Assembly: GCA_019188255.1 (NCBI GenBank)
Contig: JAETXT010000007.1
Span: 4,154,001-4,218,000 of the forward strand
Length of the DNA: 64,000 nt
Source of the DNA: Verticillium longisporum
Lineage: Eukaryota; Ascomycota; Sordariomycetes; Glomerellales; Plectosphaerellaceae
Direction of reading: 5' to 3'
A program made the position numbers and the translations under genes. The notes beneath the pieces are model-generated. The model saw only the letters and a program-made list of their open reading frames with translations, ran no database searches and was not told the DNA's origin. Of this stretch, positions 36,765-47,753 are shown one piece after another. Numbering within the stretch: position 1 is the first letter of the stretch; the number at the start of each line of letters is the position of its first letter.

Positions 36765-39700
36765 ATGGGGGCTTGGGAGCCATCGCGCCGTCGTTCAATT
36801 GGGCGGGAGGGGTGTGTGGACGTGAGGTATCGATGCCTTCCCCACCATGTTCGGAGGCAAAGTCGTGGTATGAGGACGTCGCGAAGTCGGTTTCGATCTC
36901 TCCGGTCTTGTTCTCTCGGGCAGTACGCGTGCCGGCGCTCGCTGTCGAAGGCTCGGTTCGGAGACGTTGGCGCAGAGGTTCGAGGCGCAGAGGAAGAGGT
37001 TCGCCAGGCTCGGAGGGCTGCAGAAGGGGGTTCCGAGCTCGCTTTGGGGGTGTTGGTATGGGGAATTCGAAGCAGACGGATTCCTATCACCCAACATGGC
37101 CTTGGCTAGAAGTGTCCAAGTGGGTGGAAGAGGGTCTTTGTAGCTCGGAGGAAGCACAGGGGGGGGCCAAGGCACCAGGGCCAGCTCACGACCGCCAACG
37201 GGACGGGAGGTGCAGATCCAAACGATGTCGTGACAGACCAGGCAGGCGCGGGTGGGGGTCGGCGCTCCTCGTCTCTCCTTCTTCTTCCGCAGACGCAGAC
37301 GGTGCTTCCCGTGCCTGATGGATGGATCAGCACGACTGAGAAGTGGACGTGGGCAGGAACATGGGATGGGACGCGAGGGGCGTCAAGGGGCGTCAGCAGC
37401 TGGGTCAGGTGCAAGGGCAGTGATGAACGGTCAAACTTGGAACACGCGCCTGCCCAAGTTGAGTGGTGTGGTTGTGTGGATGTGGTGGATGTAGTGGATT
37501 TGGTGGACGTTTGGGAGGGATGCGTAGGCAGGCAAGGCAGGGGCGGCACGCAGTCCGCAGTGTGCAGCAGGCAGGTGCATTGGTGTGGTGCAGCGCAACA
37601 GAAGCAGCGCAGGCGCAGTCGGTGTGGATTCCGTCCCTTCTGTTTGGTGGGCGGGGGGCAAGGGGGGCCAGGGAGGAAGGCACGAAGGCTTGGGCTCGTG
37701 CGACTGATGAGGTCAGCTCGCGGCTTGGGCCGGCCTGGGCGGGCACGAGGCTGCCAGGCCCACCAGTCACAGATTCGCGCCCCGAAAGCAGACAGGGGAA
37801 CCTGGACCACGCCGAGAGCTCGCTGCACCCGATCTCGCCTTGCCAGCGATGGTACGCTGTGCGCTGTACTGTACGTACGCTGTACGGTACGTACGCTGTA
37901 CGGTACAGTACTGACTGGTATTTACATCTAGCACGCGTCCGATGCGCGTCAGATGACTCACGGAGCGAAAGGCACCCTGAGCGCCACGGCAGTGCGGCCG
38001 TGGAAAAGAAACACTGGAGACGACCACCCAAGACACCGCAAGCCTGTCCGCCCGTCCATCAATGGCCCAGCTCGTTTGTTGGCATTCCACCTTGGGGTCA
38101 ATCGAATCGAATCCTGCTGGTTTTCACACAGGCCTGTTGGTCGATTTGGACCACCCCCGCTCGACTCCCTGCCTCCCTGTCTCCTTGCCTCCCTGCCTCC
38201 CGCTATTCATTACAGAACAACGCATGGCGAAGTAGGTGGGTAAGACTGGGCTAAGATGTCAAGCTTCAAGGCGAGCAAGGGTCTGCCAGTGCGACGAGCC
38301 CCGCCCCTGTCGTAATGATGCCCGGCTATGGCTGTCTGCACATCAGAAGGCTCAGGCCGTGCGCCAACAGCGGTTAAATCTCGTCGAAGGCTCGAACCGA
38401 GATGGGCAGATCCCCCCATCAGATTAGATAACTTCGGCGTCCTGCAGCCAGTTCATTGGGCCGCGAGATCAGGTCGAAGCCGACGCAGCAGCCGGAGCGG
38501 GCTCTTTTCCTCGTCAAGCCCACCAAGAGCGAACTTCTACAGGTAGCGCGCCTTGGGTACCCTGTCCGTTGAGCCTAACCTGAACTACTGTCTCACGCAT
38601 AAACAGACAAGCCTGCCGCCAACCCGACAGCACAGTGCTGCTTCCAGCGTGATGGGTGGAGAGAGAGGGTCGACCAACCTGTCAATCGAAGCGCCATTTA
38701 AGAGACATCCTGGATCCGGCTCGCCCGACTCGAACCACTCCTGCTCTGCTCCCATCGGTGTGTTGCGGGACGAGCTAGACCCAACCCCATCCTCCACATG
38801 GAAGAGGATCGGTCCGTGGAGGAGCTGGTCTCAAACGAACGATAGCGCGACGAGACACGTCAAGTTGCCAGCATCAAAATAGGCCCTTTTGCCTTTCCTC
38901 ATGCCTTTCTACCTTAGTCGAAAGTACCGCACGATCGAGCTCGAGCTAACATCTCACCGCTTCGCTTTCACTGTGCACGCGTCAGTCACTCTCGGCAGCT
39001 CCAAAAGCCATTCAGTTTGGTGGCCCCAGTATGTACGGAGCACACCAGTCGAGCACCATTGTCGTCCCATGGAGTATCAGTTCAAGTTCGTCGGCTGTCC
39101 CTCCACTTCCAGCGACACTGGAAACTCTGAAGCCTGAGCGCATGAAGGGCCCTGGTCGTACATCGGGCAGGTCCACCTCTCTGTTGCATCGGTCTGCTTC
39201 GGCATCCGACATGACGAGCCTCCGAAAAGGGTCGTATATCCGACCCGCCAGCCGCCTCCCGACGAACCGAACGCCATTATGTTTGCCTGTCAAAGTTGAT
39301 CCATTATTGCTATACATATTCATCTCACGGGGCATCCACAAGCTGGATAGACTGGATATCCAGCACATCATATTTTGCAAACCTCAGGCGAGTACCTTTC
39401 CCACTGCCGATGATCTGGTGCCTGTTGTGCCGTCACAAATGTGCGGTGGCTGTACTAAGGCATCTTAGGTAGGATACCGGGTGGAATCGCCTGTTCATCA
39501 CAAAAGCTACGTGTAATGTGACGAAATGAGGCTTTCATCATGCATAGGACACGAGCTAGTCAGTTACTGTCCCATTCAATAACCCAGAAAGACGACCCGA
39601 CCTCTTTTGAGAACGCTATTTGCTGGGCAGGGCTCACCACCGTATCTGCCACCTTTTAGTAGGAACACCGAGTAAGATACGCCCGGCACAGGGTCTCCAA

Positions 39701-42700
39701 TCCCGTAAGAGGAGGTGAACAATATGCCTCGAGAAGTCCTGAGTGCCAATGGGTCTATAACCGTCAACAAACATATGGTTTCTGGTGTCTCTGGCCTTGA
39801 AGAGAACTCATGCAATGAGTGTCAAAGGTCTTTTCTCATGCCATCAGAATGGCCGGTTGTCAACAGCATACTCCATTGCGCTATCAGCACTGCACCCCCG
39901 TCCTTCCTTGTGACCGACTATCACTTTAGTGCATGATCTTCTGGTTTCGACTCATTGCATCGAGATCCACCAGGCAACGGAAACGAGCTGTAACATAGGC
40001 GGCCCTCGAGCTCAAGGGAGGAGATCGCCACTCTTGGATATCGTAGGATCTGATATCAGCTTGGCCTCGCGATCACGATGCTGACGAGAGAACACATTTC
40101 TTGAGCCAAAGGCAGCGAGCACCGCATCGCAAGGGACGACAGTGGAAATGAGAGCTCGAATAGCAGCCGACTCGCACATAAACTCTGCTTTATCAACAAA
40201 CACGTCAACACCACTAACCGTCCTTCTCACGTCCGTTGCTGTCCTTGTCATATGTGATAGCGAGCAAAAGTGGGCGAATGATCGCGGCCTACGCAAGCAA
40301 CTTTGTCACAATGACGAGCAGCCAGTTTGCTAATCAGTTTCCACCGCCAGTATTTATTCGTCGAGGGCTGCCCGTGTGACGGCCTGTCCGTCGTACTGAG
40401 CGAAGCAGCCGCTGTCGCGCATTCAGCTTGGTACACCCGTCGTCGCTCGTGCGTCCACAATTGAAGACTTAAGCTTCATTTTCTGCCACACCTAGCCTCG
40501 CCCCTCGGCCCCTCTCCATGTAGCGGGCCCTGTGGTGTGCCGAGCGACTGCCGTGTTCCGCTTGTAGTCACTGAGCCACGAGGCATGTTCTCTTTGAGGG
40601 ATTGGGTGCTACATCGACAGCGCCAGAGATGACAACGGCACTGATGAATCAAAAGAGGAAATCAGGGGCCACGCTGGAAGCCGAATGACTCCTCAAACGA
40701 ACAAGAGAGGTCTGGAACGACCAGGTCTTGGATATGGGTCGGCACCTGTATCATATCATTGTTACTTGCCCCAGACGGCCTTGTTACTGCCGCATGTGCA
40801 ACAGACCTTTCCCCGGCCACGCGATGTGTCACTTCATCCACGCTTTTACAGCGAAAGCGAATTCCAAGACGCCCGAAGTCGAGGCACACACCCATGGCGG
40901 CATTGAACTGGACTAGTCTCGCGGCGCGCGAACGTCACGACCTGTCCTGTCACTTTCTGCGGTGTCACCGAGACAGGTGCACACGCCTCTGAAACCAGGA
41001 CAGCAAGCCCTGCCACTGCTCATGAAAGAGAGCAGGGTCTTTTCTGTATAGTGGTTGAATGAGCCTCCAATTCAGCTCGTTTACTGCTCCGCATGGCTAC
41101 ACACGTTGACGCCAAGGCTATGTTGCAGACCAAGGAAAGCGAATACTTCTGAGGGATCTTTGGTGAAAGTGAGTGGCTCAATGGGGTTGGAATTATCCTG
41201 CCGATCGTTCGCTGCCTGTCGCCTTGTCTCATCCCTGATCTGCTCTGTTGCGGCGAAGGGTAGAACAGAGCACATGATGTTGAACTAATAAGCCTCTCTT
41301 ACTCGTGCGGCAATCCCCATATCGAGTGACGGACCGACATGGTAACGTTACTGATTGCTCCAGCACCATTGGCTGTCTCAAGGGGGGTTGGGCATGTCAA
41401 TCTCCGCGTCTTTTGTTTGTCCGTTTGTAAGGACCTCCGTTCTGCTAGGGCTCCAGCCCAGATCATCAAGCTCTCCCAGAACTCTGCGCTACCTACCTAC
41501 ACAATGGTGTCATGGGAAGTCGCAGAAACCACGATGAAGATGTCTCGCGGTTTTGATGCCGACAGGCTGTAAAGTCGTTGACTCGACCTACATGGCTGAT
41601 GGGTCAGCTCAACTCAACGGCTGGTATAACCCGCTTGTCTGGGCTAAGTTCGATTTGGAGTCAATCGAAGCGCGACAAAGGTAGTATGTTTCTGTGTTTT
41701 ACTGAAACTCCGCCATGCCATCTATGGCATTTGTGCCCTATCTACTCGTTCGTCTTGAGAAGGTAGACGACTCGATCGCCTGACGCCTTTCTCAGCCAGT
41801 CTCGCGGATTGCCTCATCGTCAACAAGAAATCATTCGTTCTCCGGCATCGGGCTCGTTCTGGGCGGTGGATAGCGGAATCGGTAGTCATTGTGTTGCACA
41901 TTCAGGCGAAAACGGATATTCTGTGAACCACGGACAATTTCTTTCCTTCCCTTGCGCTTGGACACATACGGGCTCGGGGTGGCAAAAGGGGGGAAACAAG
42001 GGATCCGTGTCGTGACAGCTGCAACCACCCCTCAAGGACAGTCAGACTGCAGCGGCATCCCAGGACACGCCTCTCGTAGAGCCCTGGATTATGCTCCACG
42101 CGTCACTGAGTTGAGGACAGCGGCTATGCACATGGGCTGCTGGCAACAAAGGATATGGCAAGTCGGTGTCTGTCGGCTTGAGGAAAATTTGCCTTCCAGC
42201 ACACTGCCCTAGACACAGACGGCTGGCCCCCCTCCCAAGAAAGGCGAGCAAGAGTGAGCTCAGAGTGGCGGTCTGGTTCATCATGTCATCGTCTTCGCCT
42301 GCATTCGTATTCTACGACCGAGCAGGCACGGCCACGTGTGTCGAGTCAAGTGTTGATATGTCTGGCAAAGTTCCGCCCGAAACTACGGCTGGCTTTGTTT
42401 TGGCGATTCGCCAAATCCGCCTGACGATGTGGCCAAACGGCTTTGCCATGCGGCTACCCGATAGATGCCTCTGTTCATCCACACGCCCTTGGTACGCCTC
42501 CAAACACCGTGTTTTTCCGTGTTTGGTGCCGCGGGAGTCATTCATGTTAGTATTTGCGTCGTCAAACTGGTTTCTGCTTGGACATTGGCCCCCTACAGAG
42601 GTCCTGCAGAGGGCCAGGAGAGGGAGGCTGACTGGGAAACTGTCACGGAAGTGACTTGACGACACCCAGTGAGTCCGCCTTCCACCAAGGTTCCCATCTT

Positions 42701-43730
42701 GGTGAGAGGCACTGAAACCCGGGGGCCTTTTTCGAAGCTGCCGGCTGCGAGATGGGTGGGCGAGGAGAGTACCAGACCCCCACCTGACCATGCCTTCTTG
42801 TCCAGCCTTTCATCTGTCGGTCAAGGAGCGGAGAAGTTGAGCCTGAGTGCGCTCCCATGCTCATGAGCCGTTTGCTAGGGGATGTATATTCTGACGCCCG
42901 ACGACAAATCCCTGGACTGCATTGGCTCTCCCTCCCCCCTTCTCTGCACCGAATGTGGCCCTATGTATCTTGCACAGCCAGTCCTCGTCCATTATCCTGT
43001 TCATCTACAGCCGACATATTTAGAAGACGCCACCATCAATGGTGTTGGCATCTCGGACCCTTATCCTCGCCCTCGTCACCTATCACTCGGAGGCCCTTCC
43101 TCGATAGACGCTACAGAAGAAGCGGTGGACTCTCACAAACGGAGCTCACAGTCCTGAGAGGCTCGATTACAAGACAGCTCGACAAAGGAACTCTGCACCG
43201 AGAACACGACAAGCCACGAAGAAGGAGTGTCTTCCTTGATATCATCTCCCTTGGACACGCCGAACTGCGGCACCGCCGAACACCTAAGTCGTGGCCGCTG
43301 ACGAAAGGACCGGTAGCCCATCGACCCCTTGTCCCGGTCATTTTGGAGCTCGTCACGCGGCTTTGCTCTCAGCACCTGCCACACTCCATTCTCTCAAGAC
43401 GCGCGCGGCATCGATCCCCAGAAAAGCAGGCGTCAGGTGTTTGCCATTACTGCCCATCACCACGGAGCGGCGCGAGGAGAGAGCATCTAGTTTCCCCTCC
43501 CCCTCCCCTCCTCTTTCATCTTTCCTGACGGGTCTTGTTGTTCCCGCAGCCCTGTCTTAAACCCATCCATCCCACCGCCTCCGATCCTCGTGGGGGTTTT
43601 CCTGCTCGCCGGTTCAGTCAGTACGTCCAAGTCAAAGCCCTGTCGCCCCCCCCTTCCCTACACAGCGCAGGAAGCAGATCAACTTTTCGAGACAACTCTG
43701 CGAGCAGCGAGCGTGGAAACAAACGACATC
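36765..43730. other. 7-kb gene-free region between OPT and APSES genes
   Basis: I read all frames here and recognise no protein. The longest frames (~200-260 codons near 37.2-38.2 kb and 42.9-43.5 kb) lack domains, splice support and amino-acid bias of real genes. It contains GTAC palindromic repeats (37868-37915), clusters of short purine/pyrimidine tracts, and a C/T-rich stretch just before the APSES start. No tRNA cloverleaf found by eye. Confidence 0.5.
37868..37915. repeat. GTAC-palindrome tandem repeat
   Basis: Two copies of a 16-bp unit GTACGCTGTACGGTAC flanked by further CTGTAC/GTACAG half-sites. Each unit is rich in the self-complementary tetramer GTAC, so the whole tract can fold on itself. 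Confidence 0.75.
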
Positions 43731-45488
43731 ATGCTTTCTCTTGCATCTCTCCTCAACCCTTCCCCTCAAGGATCCTCCCCCGCTCCATCCACCACCCGGC
43801 TCCCTCAGTTCATGCCCAGCCCTACAGCCTCCTCACCCGCCACCTCGACCGCTGATGATACCTCGCCGTCACGCATCGGAAGGCCGCTCGTGAGCAAGTT
43901 CAGGATGACCAAAGAGCTGCTCACCGTCAAATCAAAACCCAGGGGTCCTATCAATTACTGGCCCTACCAGGATGTCGACGACGTTGCCCGCCGCGCGGTG
44001 GAGAAATTCCAAGTCACCCCTTTTGGCCAGATTCACAACTGCTGCGCACACATTCCGTACAACAGCGGGAAGAAAGACTTCTACGAGAAGACGGGGCGGG
44101 AAAGCTTTGAAGGTGGGTTCATCATTGATGTCGAATGTCGCGTACGTCGGCTGATGAGTCGTGTCGCCAGTCTTCAAGTACGAGTTCAGGGTGCCTGGCG
44201 TTGACGCCGAGTTTATGGTCATGTGGGACTACAACATTGGCCTGGTTCGCATGACGCCCTTTTTCAAGTGCTGCAAGTACGGAAAGGTATGTTTCGCACT
44301 TGGCTTGACCGAGCCTCACAGGCCTTGCTGACTGGCGTGCTCGAGACGGTGCCAGCGAAGATGTTGAGCCTCAACCCTGGGCTCAAAGACATCACACACA
44401 GCATCACAGGCGGTGCCATTCTGGCTCAAGGTCGGTGACGACGCCCCCAACATGCCCATGAAGCGTCCTGCTAACACCGGCAAGGATACTGGATGCCCTA
44501 CAACTGTGCCAAGGCTGTCTGCGCGACATTCTGCCACGACATTGCTGGAGCGTTGATCCCGCTCTTCGGTCCCGCCTTCCCATCTGAATGCATACCGCCC
44601 GGTGCCCCCGAATTCCAACGCATGATCATCAGCTCGCAGATCATATACGACGCCCAGCGCGAGGCGGAGATTACGCGCCGGACTATCCTGCGTGCTCTCG
44701 CCTCGGGCCATCGTGTCAGCGGCGGCGGCGGCTACACCAGCAGCCCCGACTCCCGCCAGGACCGCCGACCCCTCCGGCCGGTCCGTGACGTTGACCGCCG
44801 TCTCCGCGTCTATACCCGGCTCCTGAGCCCCTACAGCACAGACACGGACGCCGAAGGCCATCACTCGGGCCCGGAATCGGGTCCGGACTCGGCCTCGAGT
44901 CTGGGCTCCAGCGCTCTCGGCTACGCTTTCCACCGCCCGGCCGCCCCGACCTCCATGCGGCACACCTCTGGCTGGACGGCCGCGAACCATGGGTACCCGC
45001 CTGTGCAGGCACGTCCTCAGCAGGCCCCGCCAGCGTACCACCGGGAGGAGATGGGATTCCAGCCGCCGAACCCCTGGCTCAGCGCCGTCCCCCGGTTCGC
45101 CCCCGCGCCCGTGACGTCGGCAGCGCGTGCGGCGCCGCCGCGCAGCCAACCCCCGACGCAACGGACGTGGCCGGCTAAGCGGCGGCTCGATCAATACGAC
45201 TCGGACGACACGGACGCCGGGTACGAAGGTGGCGAGAGCCAGAACGGCAGCCCGGCGCTCCGGTACATTGCGGAGAAGAGGCGGGAGGAGAACGTGCCTG
45301 GCGTGGACCCTGCCGAGAAGAACGCAGCGTTGCTGTTGATGGACCTCAGCGTGCGGGACCAGAGTTTCGAGCGGCGTGCTGCGGACGGAGAGTGTCGGGA
45401 CGAGGGCCGTGTCAGCGATACTGACGTGGATCTGCATCGGGCCAAAAGGAGAAGGGCGGCGAGTCTGCCTGCGATAACGTCGTTGTAA
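43731..45488 (+). CDS. APSES (KilA-N-like) DNA-binding transcription factor, Xbp1-like
   Basis: Fungal-specific APSES regulators (Xbp1, StuA, Swi4/Mbp1 relatives) bind CGCG-type sites and control growth, sporulation and stress programmes; Xbp1 is a stress/quiescence repressor. The ATG at 43731 gives [16 protein letters not shown], the usual start in this group. Three introns are inferred: 44113-44170, 44287-44345 and 44431-44484 (GTCGGT donor, GCTAAC branch). Spliced length is 528 residues without frame breaks. The DNA-binding domain spans about residues 70-270: [91 protein letters not shown], then [20 protein letters not shown] and [11 protein letters not shown]. The C-terminal half is disordered and ends in a basic patch ([11 protein letters not shown]). 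No ankyrin repeats follow, which favours Xbp1/StuA-type over Swi6-partner proteins. Confidence 0.87.
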
Positions 45489-45765
45489 TGGGATCCTTTA
45501 TGGCATCTTGGGTTGATTTCTCTGGCATTCCGTTTTTTTTTTTTTACCTTTTGTCTCTTTTTGCTGACGAGTTGGGAGCAAGGAATAGATGGACGACTCA
45601 GGTCTGGAGAGGATTGTTTTTTTTTTCTCTTTCTCTTGTATTGAAGGCGTCGTAGGCATACCGCATCAGATTGCATCACTTCATTGGACCGTTCGCTTGC
45701 CATCGCTGTGCTCTTCCCTATCATTCATGTCATTCTTCATCTCCCTGGCCGACGCCCCTTAGTTC
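45489..45765. other. Short convergent intergenic region with oligo-T tracts
   Basis: 277 bp between the APSES and CNS1 3' ends. It contains T-runs at about 45532-45546 and 45616-45626, plausible 3'-end signals for the plus-strand gene. Confidence 0.5.
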
Positions 45766-47013
45766 TTATTTCCCAACACCAACAACAAGTTGCTTCTTCT
45801 CGGCCGCCTTCTTCATCTTAAAGTCGTCCACCCAGGCGGCGGCCTTGGCCTTGGGCACGACAAAGACCTTGAAGACGTCATCGACAATCTCGACGCTGCC
45901 GGAGGCCAGGACCTTAAGCAGCGGCATCTTCTTGCCCCACCTCATGAGGCCGCCGTCGACCGTCTCGACGTAGCACTCGGTGGCGTCGAGGGTGTAGGCG
46001 GCGGCGCGGTCCCAGGGCAGCGGGAAGATGTAGCGCAGGTGGTCGGCCAGGACGTCGGCCTCGCCAAAGGCCTTGACAAGGTCCGACTGGAGGTCGGTCG
46101 GGTACAGCAGCACGACGGGCACGACGTGGCTGCTGCGCGGGTCCTCCTCGTCCGGCACGAGGCGGACGCGGGCGTCCTCCATCTCGGGCGGCTGCGGCGT
46201 CGCGCGCGTGCGGATGCCCCGCGCCGCCAGCGCCGCCCGCAGCACGGCGGCCCTGCGGCGGGCGGCGGCGGCGCGCTCTTCGTCGGCCTTGGTCTTGGCG
46301 TCGCGCCTGGCGGCCGCCGCCGCAATGTCGGCGGCGACGGCGCGCAGGGCCTCGTTCTGCGGGTCGACGGCGAGGCCGTGGGCGCAGGCGTCGTCGGCGT
46401 CGTCGAGGCGGCCGACGGCCAGCAGGGCCCTGCTCGAGCGGTACAGGGCCTTGACGTTGCGCGGGTTCAGGCGCAGGGCGAGCCCGCAGTCGAGCCAGCA
46501 GGCGCGGTGGTTGCGGAGGGCGAGCTCGCAGGCGCCGCGGTTGACGTAGAGGGCCTCGAGGCAGGCGCGCAGGGCGGCGACGTCGTCGGGTCCGTCGTCG
46601 ACCTCGGTCTCGATCTCGCGGCCGTCGGCCGTCACCTGGCGCTCGGTCCGGCGCGTCGTCTCGCCGCGCCGCCGCGCCTGCTCGCCCGGCAGCAGCACGT
46701 CGATGCCCTGGGTGTAGAAGGCGCGGGCGTCGGCCCAGCGGCGCGCGCGGAAGCACGCGTTGCCCTGGTCCTTGAAGTTGGTGGCGTTCTCGAGCGGCGT
46801 GCCCTCAAAGGCGAGGGCCTGCAGCGCCGCCACCGTCTCGTTGTCCTCGTCGAGCTCCGTCATGAAGAGCGGCGACGTCTGCAGGTCGGCGTACACCTCG
46901 TCCACGGTGCGACGGACGGCCGGCGCGGGCCCTGTTGTGCCCTCGGGCTGGGGCGCTGCCTCGCGCTGTGCGAGCATCGACTCGAGCTGAGCCGTCATGT
47001 CGTCGACCTTCAT
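45766..47013 (-). CDS. CNS1: CNS1/TTC4-like Hsp90 co-chaperone (TPR protein)
   Basis: TPR co-chaperone that binds Hsp90 and Hsp70 and, in yeast, supports elongation-factor folding; essential there. Single exon of 415 residues from the ATG at 47013 (MKVDDMTAQLESMLAQREA). The N-terminal family signature is ADLQTSPLFMTELDEDNE. Three TPR units follow, beginning FKDQGNACFRARRWADARAFYTQGIDVLL, then LYVNRGACELALRNHRACWLDC and LRLNPRNVKALYRSSRALLAVGR. A charged Ala/Arg helix comes next, and the C-terminal wheel domain starts VVLLYPTDLQSDLVKAFGEADVL, includes FPLPWDRAAAYTLDATECYVET and ends KKQLVVGVGK. Carboxylate-clamp-type residues (K/N in the first repeat, N and K/R in the later ones) are present. 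Codon use is extremely GC-rich, giving long antisense frames. Confidence 0.92.
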   Translation of the reverse strand: MKVDDMTAQLESMLAQREAAPQPEGTTGPAPAVRRTVDEVYADLQTSPLFMTELDEDNETVAALQALAFEGTPLENATNFKDQGNACFRARRWADARAFYTQGIDVLLPGEQARRRGETTRRTERQVTADGREIETEVDDGPDDVAALRACLEALYVNRGACELALRNHRACWLDCGLALRLNPRNVKALYRSSRALLAVGRLDDADDACAHGLAVDPQNEALRAVAADIAAAAARRDAKTKADEERAAAARRRAAVLRAALAARGIRTRATPQPPEMEDARVRLVPDEEDPRSSHVVPVVLLYPTDLQSDLVKAFGEADVLADHLRYIFPLPWDRAAAYTLDATECYVETVDGGLMRWGKKMPLLKVLASGSVEIVDDVFKVFVVPKAKAAAWVDDFKMKKAAEKKQLVVGVGK

Positions 47014-47753
47014 CGTGGAAATGTGTTGCTGCCTCGTCTTGTGTGTGATGTTCTCGAATCGAGGTGCTCCACGATGTTTTCCCCCGAGGCGTTGTCTGGT
47101 ATGTAGATTGACGATGCACTGAGACTTTGAATCGATGATAGTAACTACTTTTGCCGATGAAACCTGTCGTCAGTGATTCTCTTCGTCCTGGAGCTTGACT
47201 TGGTGTGAGGTTGAAAATTCTAGGTGACTTCCCCACGACGCCAGCGTGTGAAACGTGTGTGCCTCGTTTTGGTGGGGAACCTCATGGAGAACCTCAATGG
47301 GCAACTGCCATCCACGACCATGGAATCCGTTCGAACATCCCAACATCACTCGAAGCATGCAGTAAGAGAGATATTTCCTAATCTTTTCTTCTACACCACG
47401 AATCAAGTTTGCTTGCAGCCCAACGCAATACATCGCCGGCCATGATGAAGACAAGAACAAACACCAACGCAGGGCCTCAAACCAGGCCCAAGCAATACAA
47501 CGCGAGCCTTTTCCCCATCCAGTACGCCAGACAAAAATCATCGCGACCCATCGTGCCCAGGGATATCGCCCGTCTAGCTATATGCATCGAGTCGTGAAAA
47601 ATGTGCAGACGGTAAAAATCATCCCCAGTCCGTACTGGCGGCGAAATGCAAAAACTCCATGCTCGCTGACAAACAACCACTATACCGACTCCTCTTCTTT
47701 CCTGCCTCCACACATCTTCTTGTTCAAGCCTCCTGCTTCCGTGCAGAAGCGGC
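47014..47753. other. Intergenic region (CNS1 promoter)
   Basis: 740 bp between the CNS1 start and the 3' end of the next minus-strand gene. No further gene recognised. Confidence 0.45.

Noticed and set aside
44316..45437. 373-codon minus-strand frame
   Set aside because: Antisense to the APSES factor's last exon.
45790..47106. 438-codon open frame on the plus strand
   Set aside because: Antisense shadow of CNS1, whose coding sequence is unambiguous; Gly/Val/Ala-biased as expected for a complement of GC3-rich DNA.
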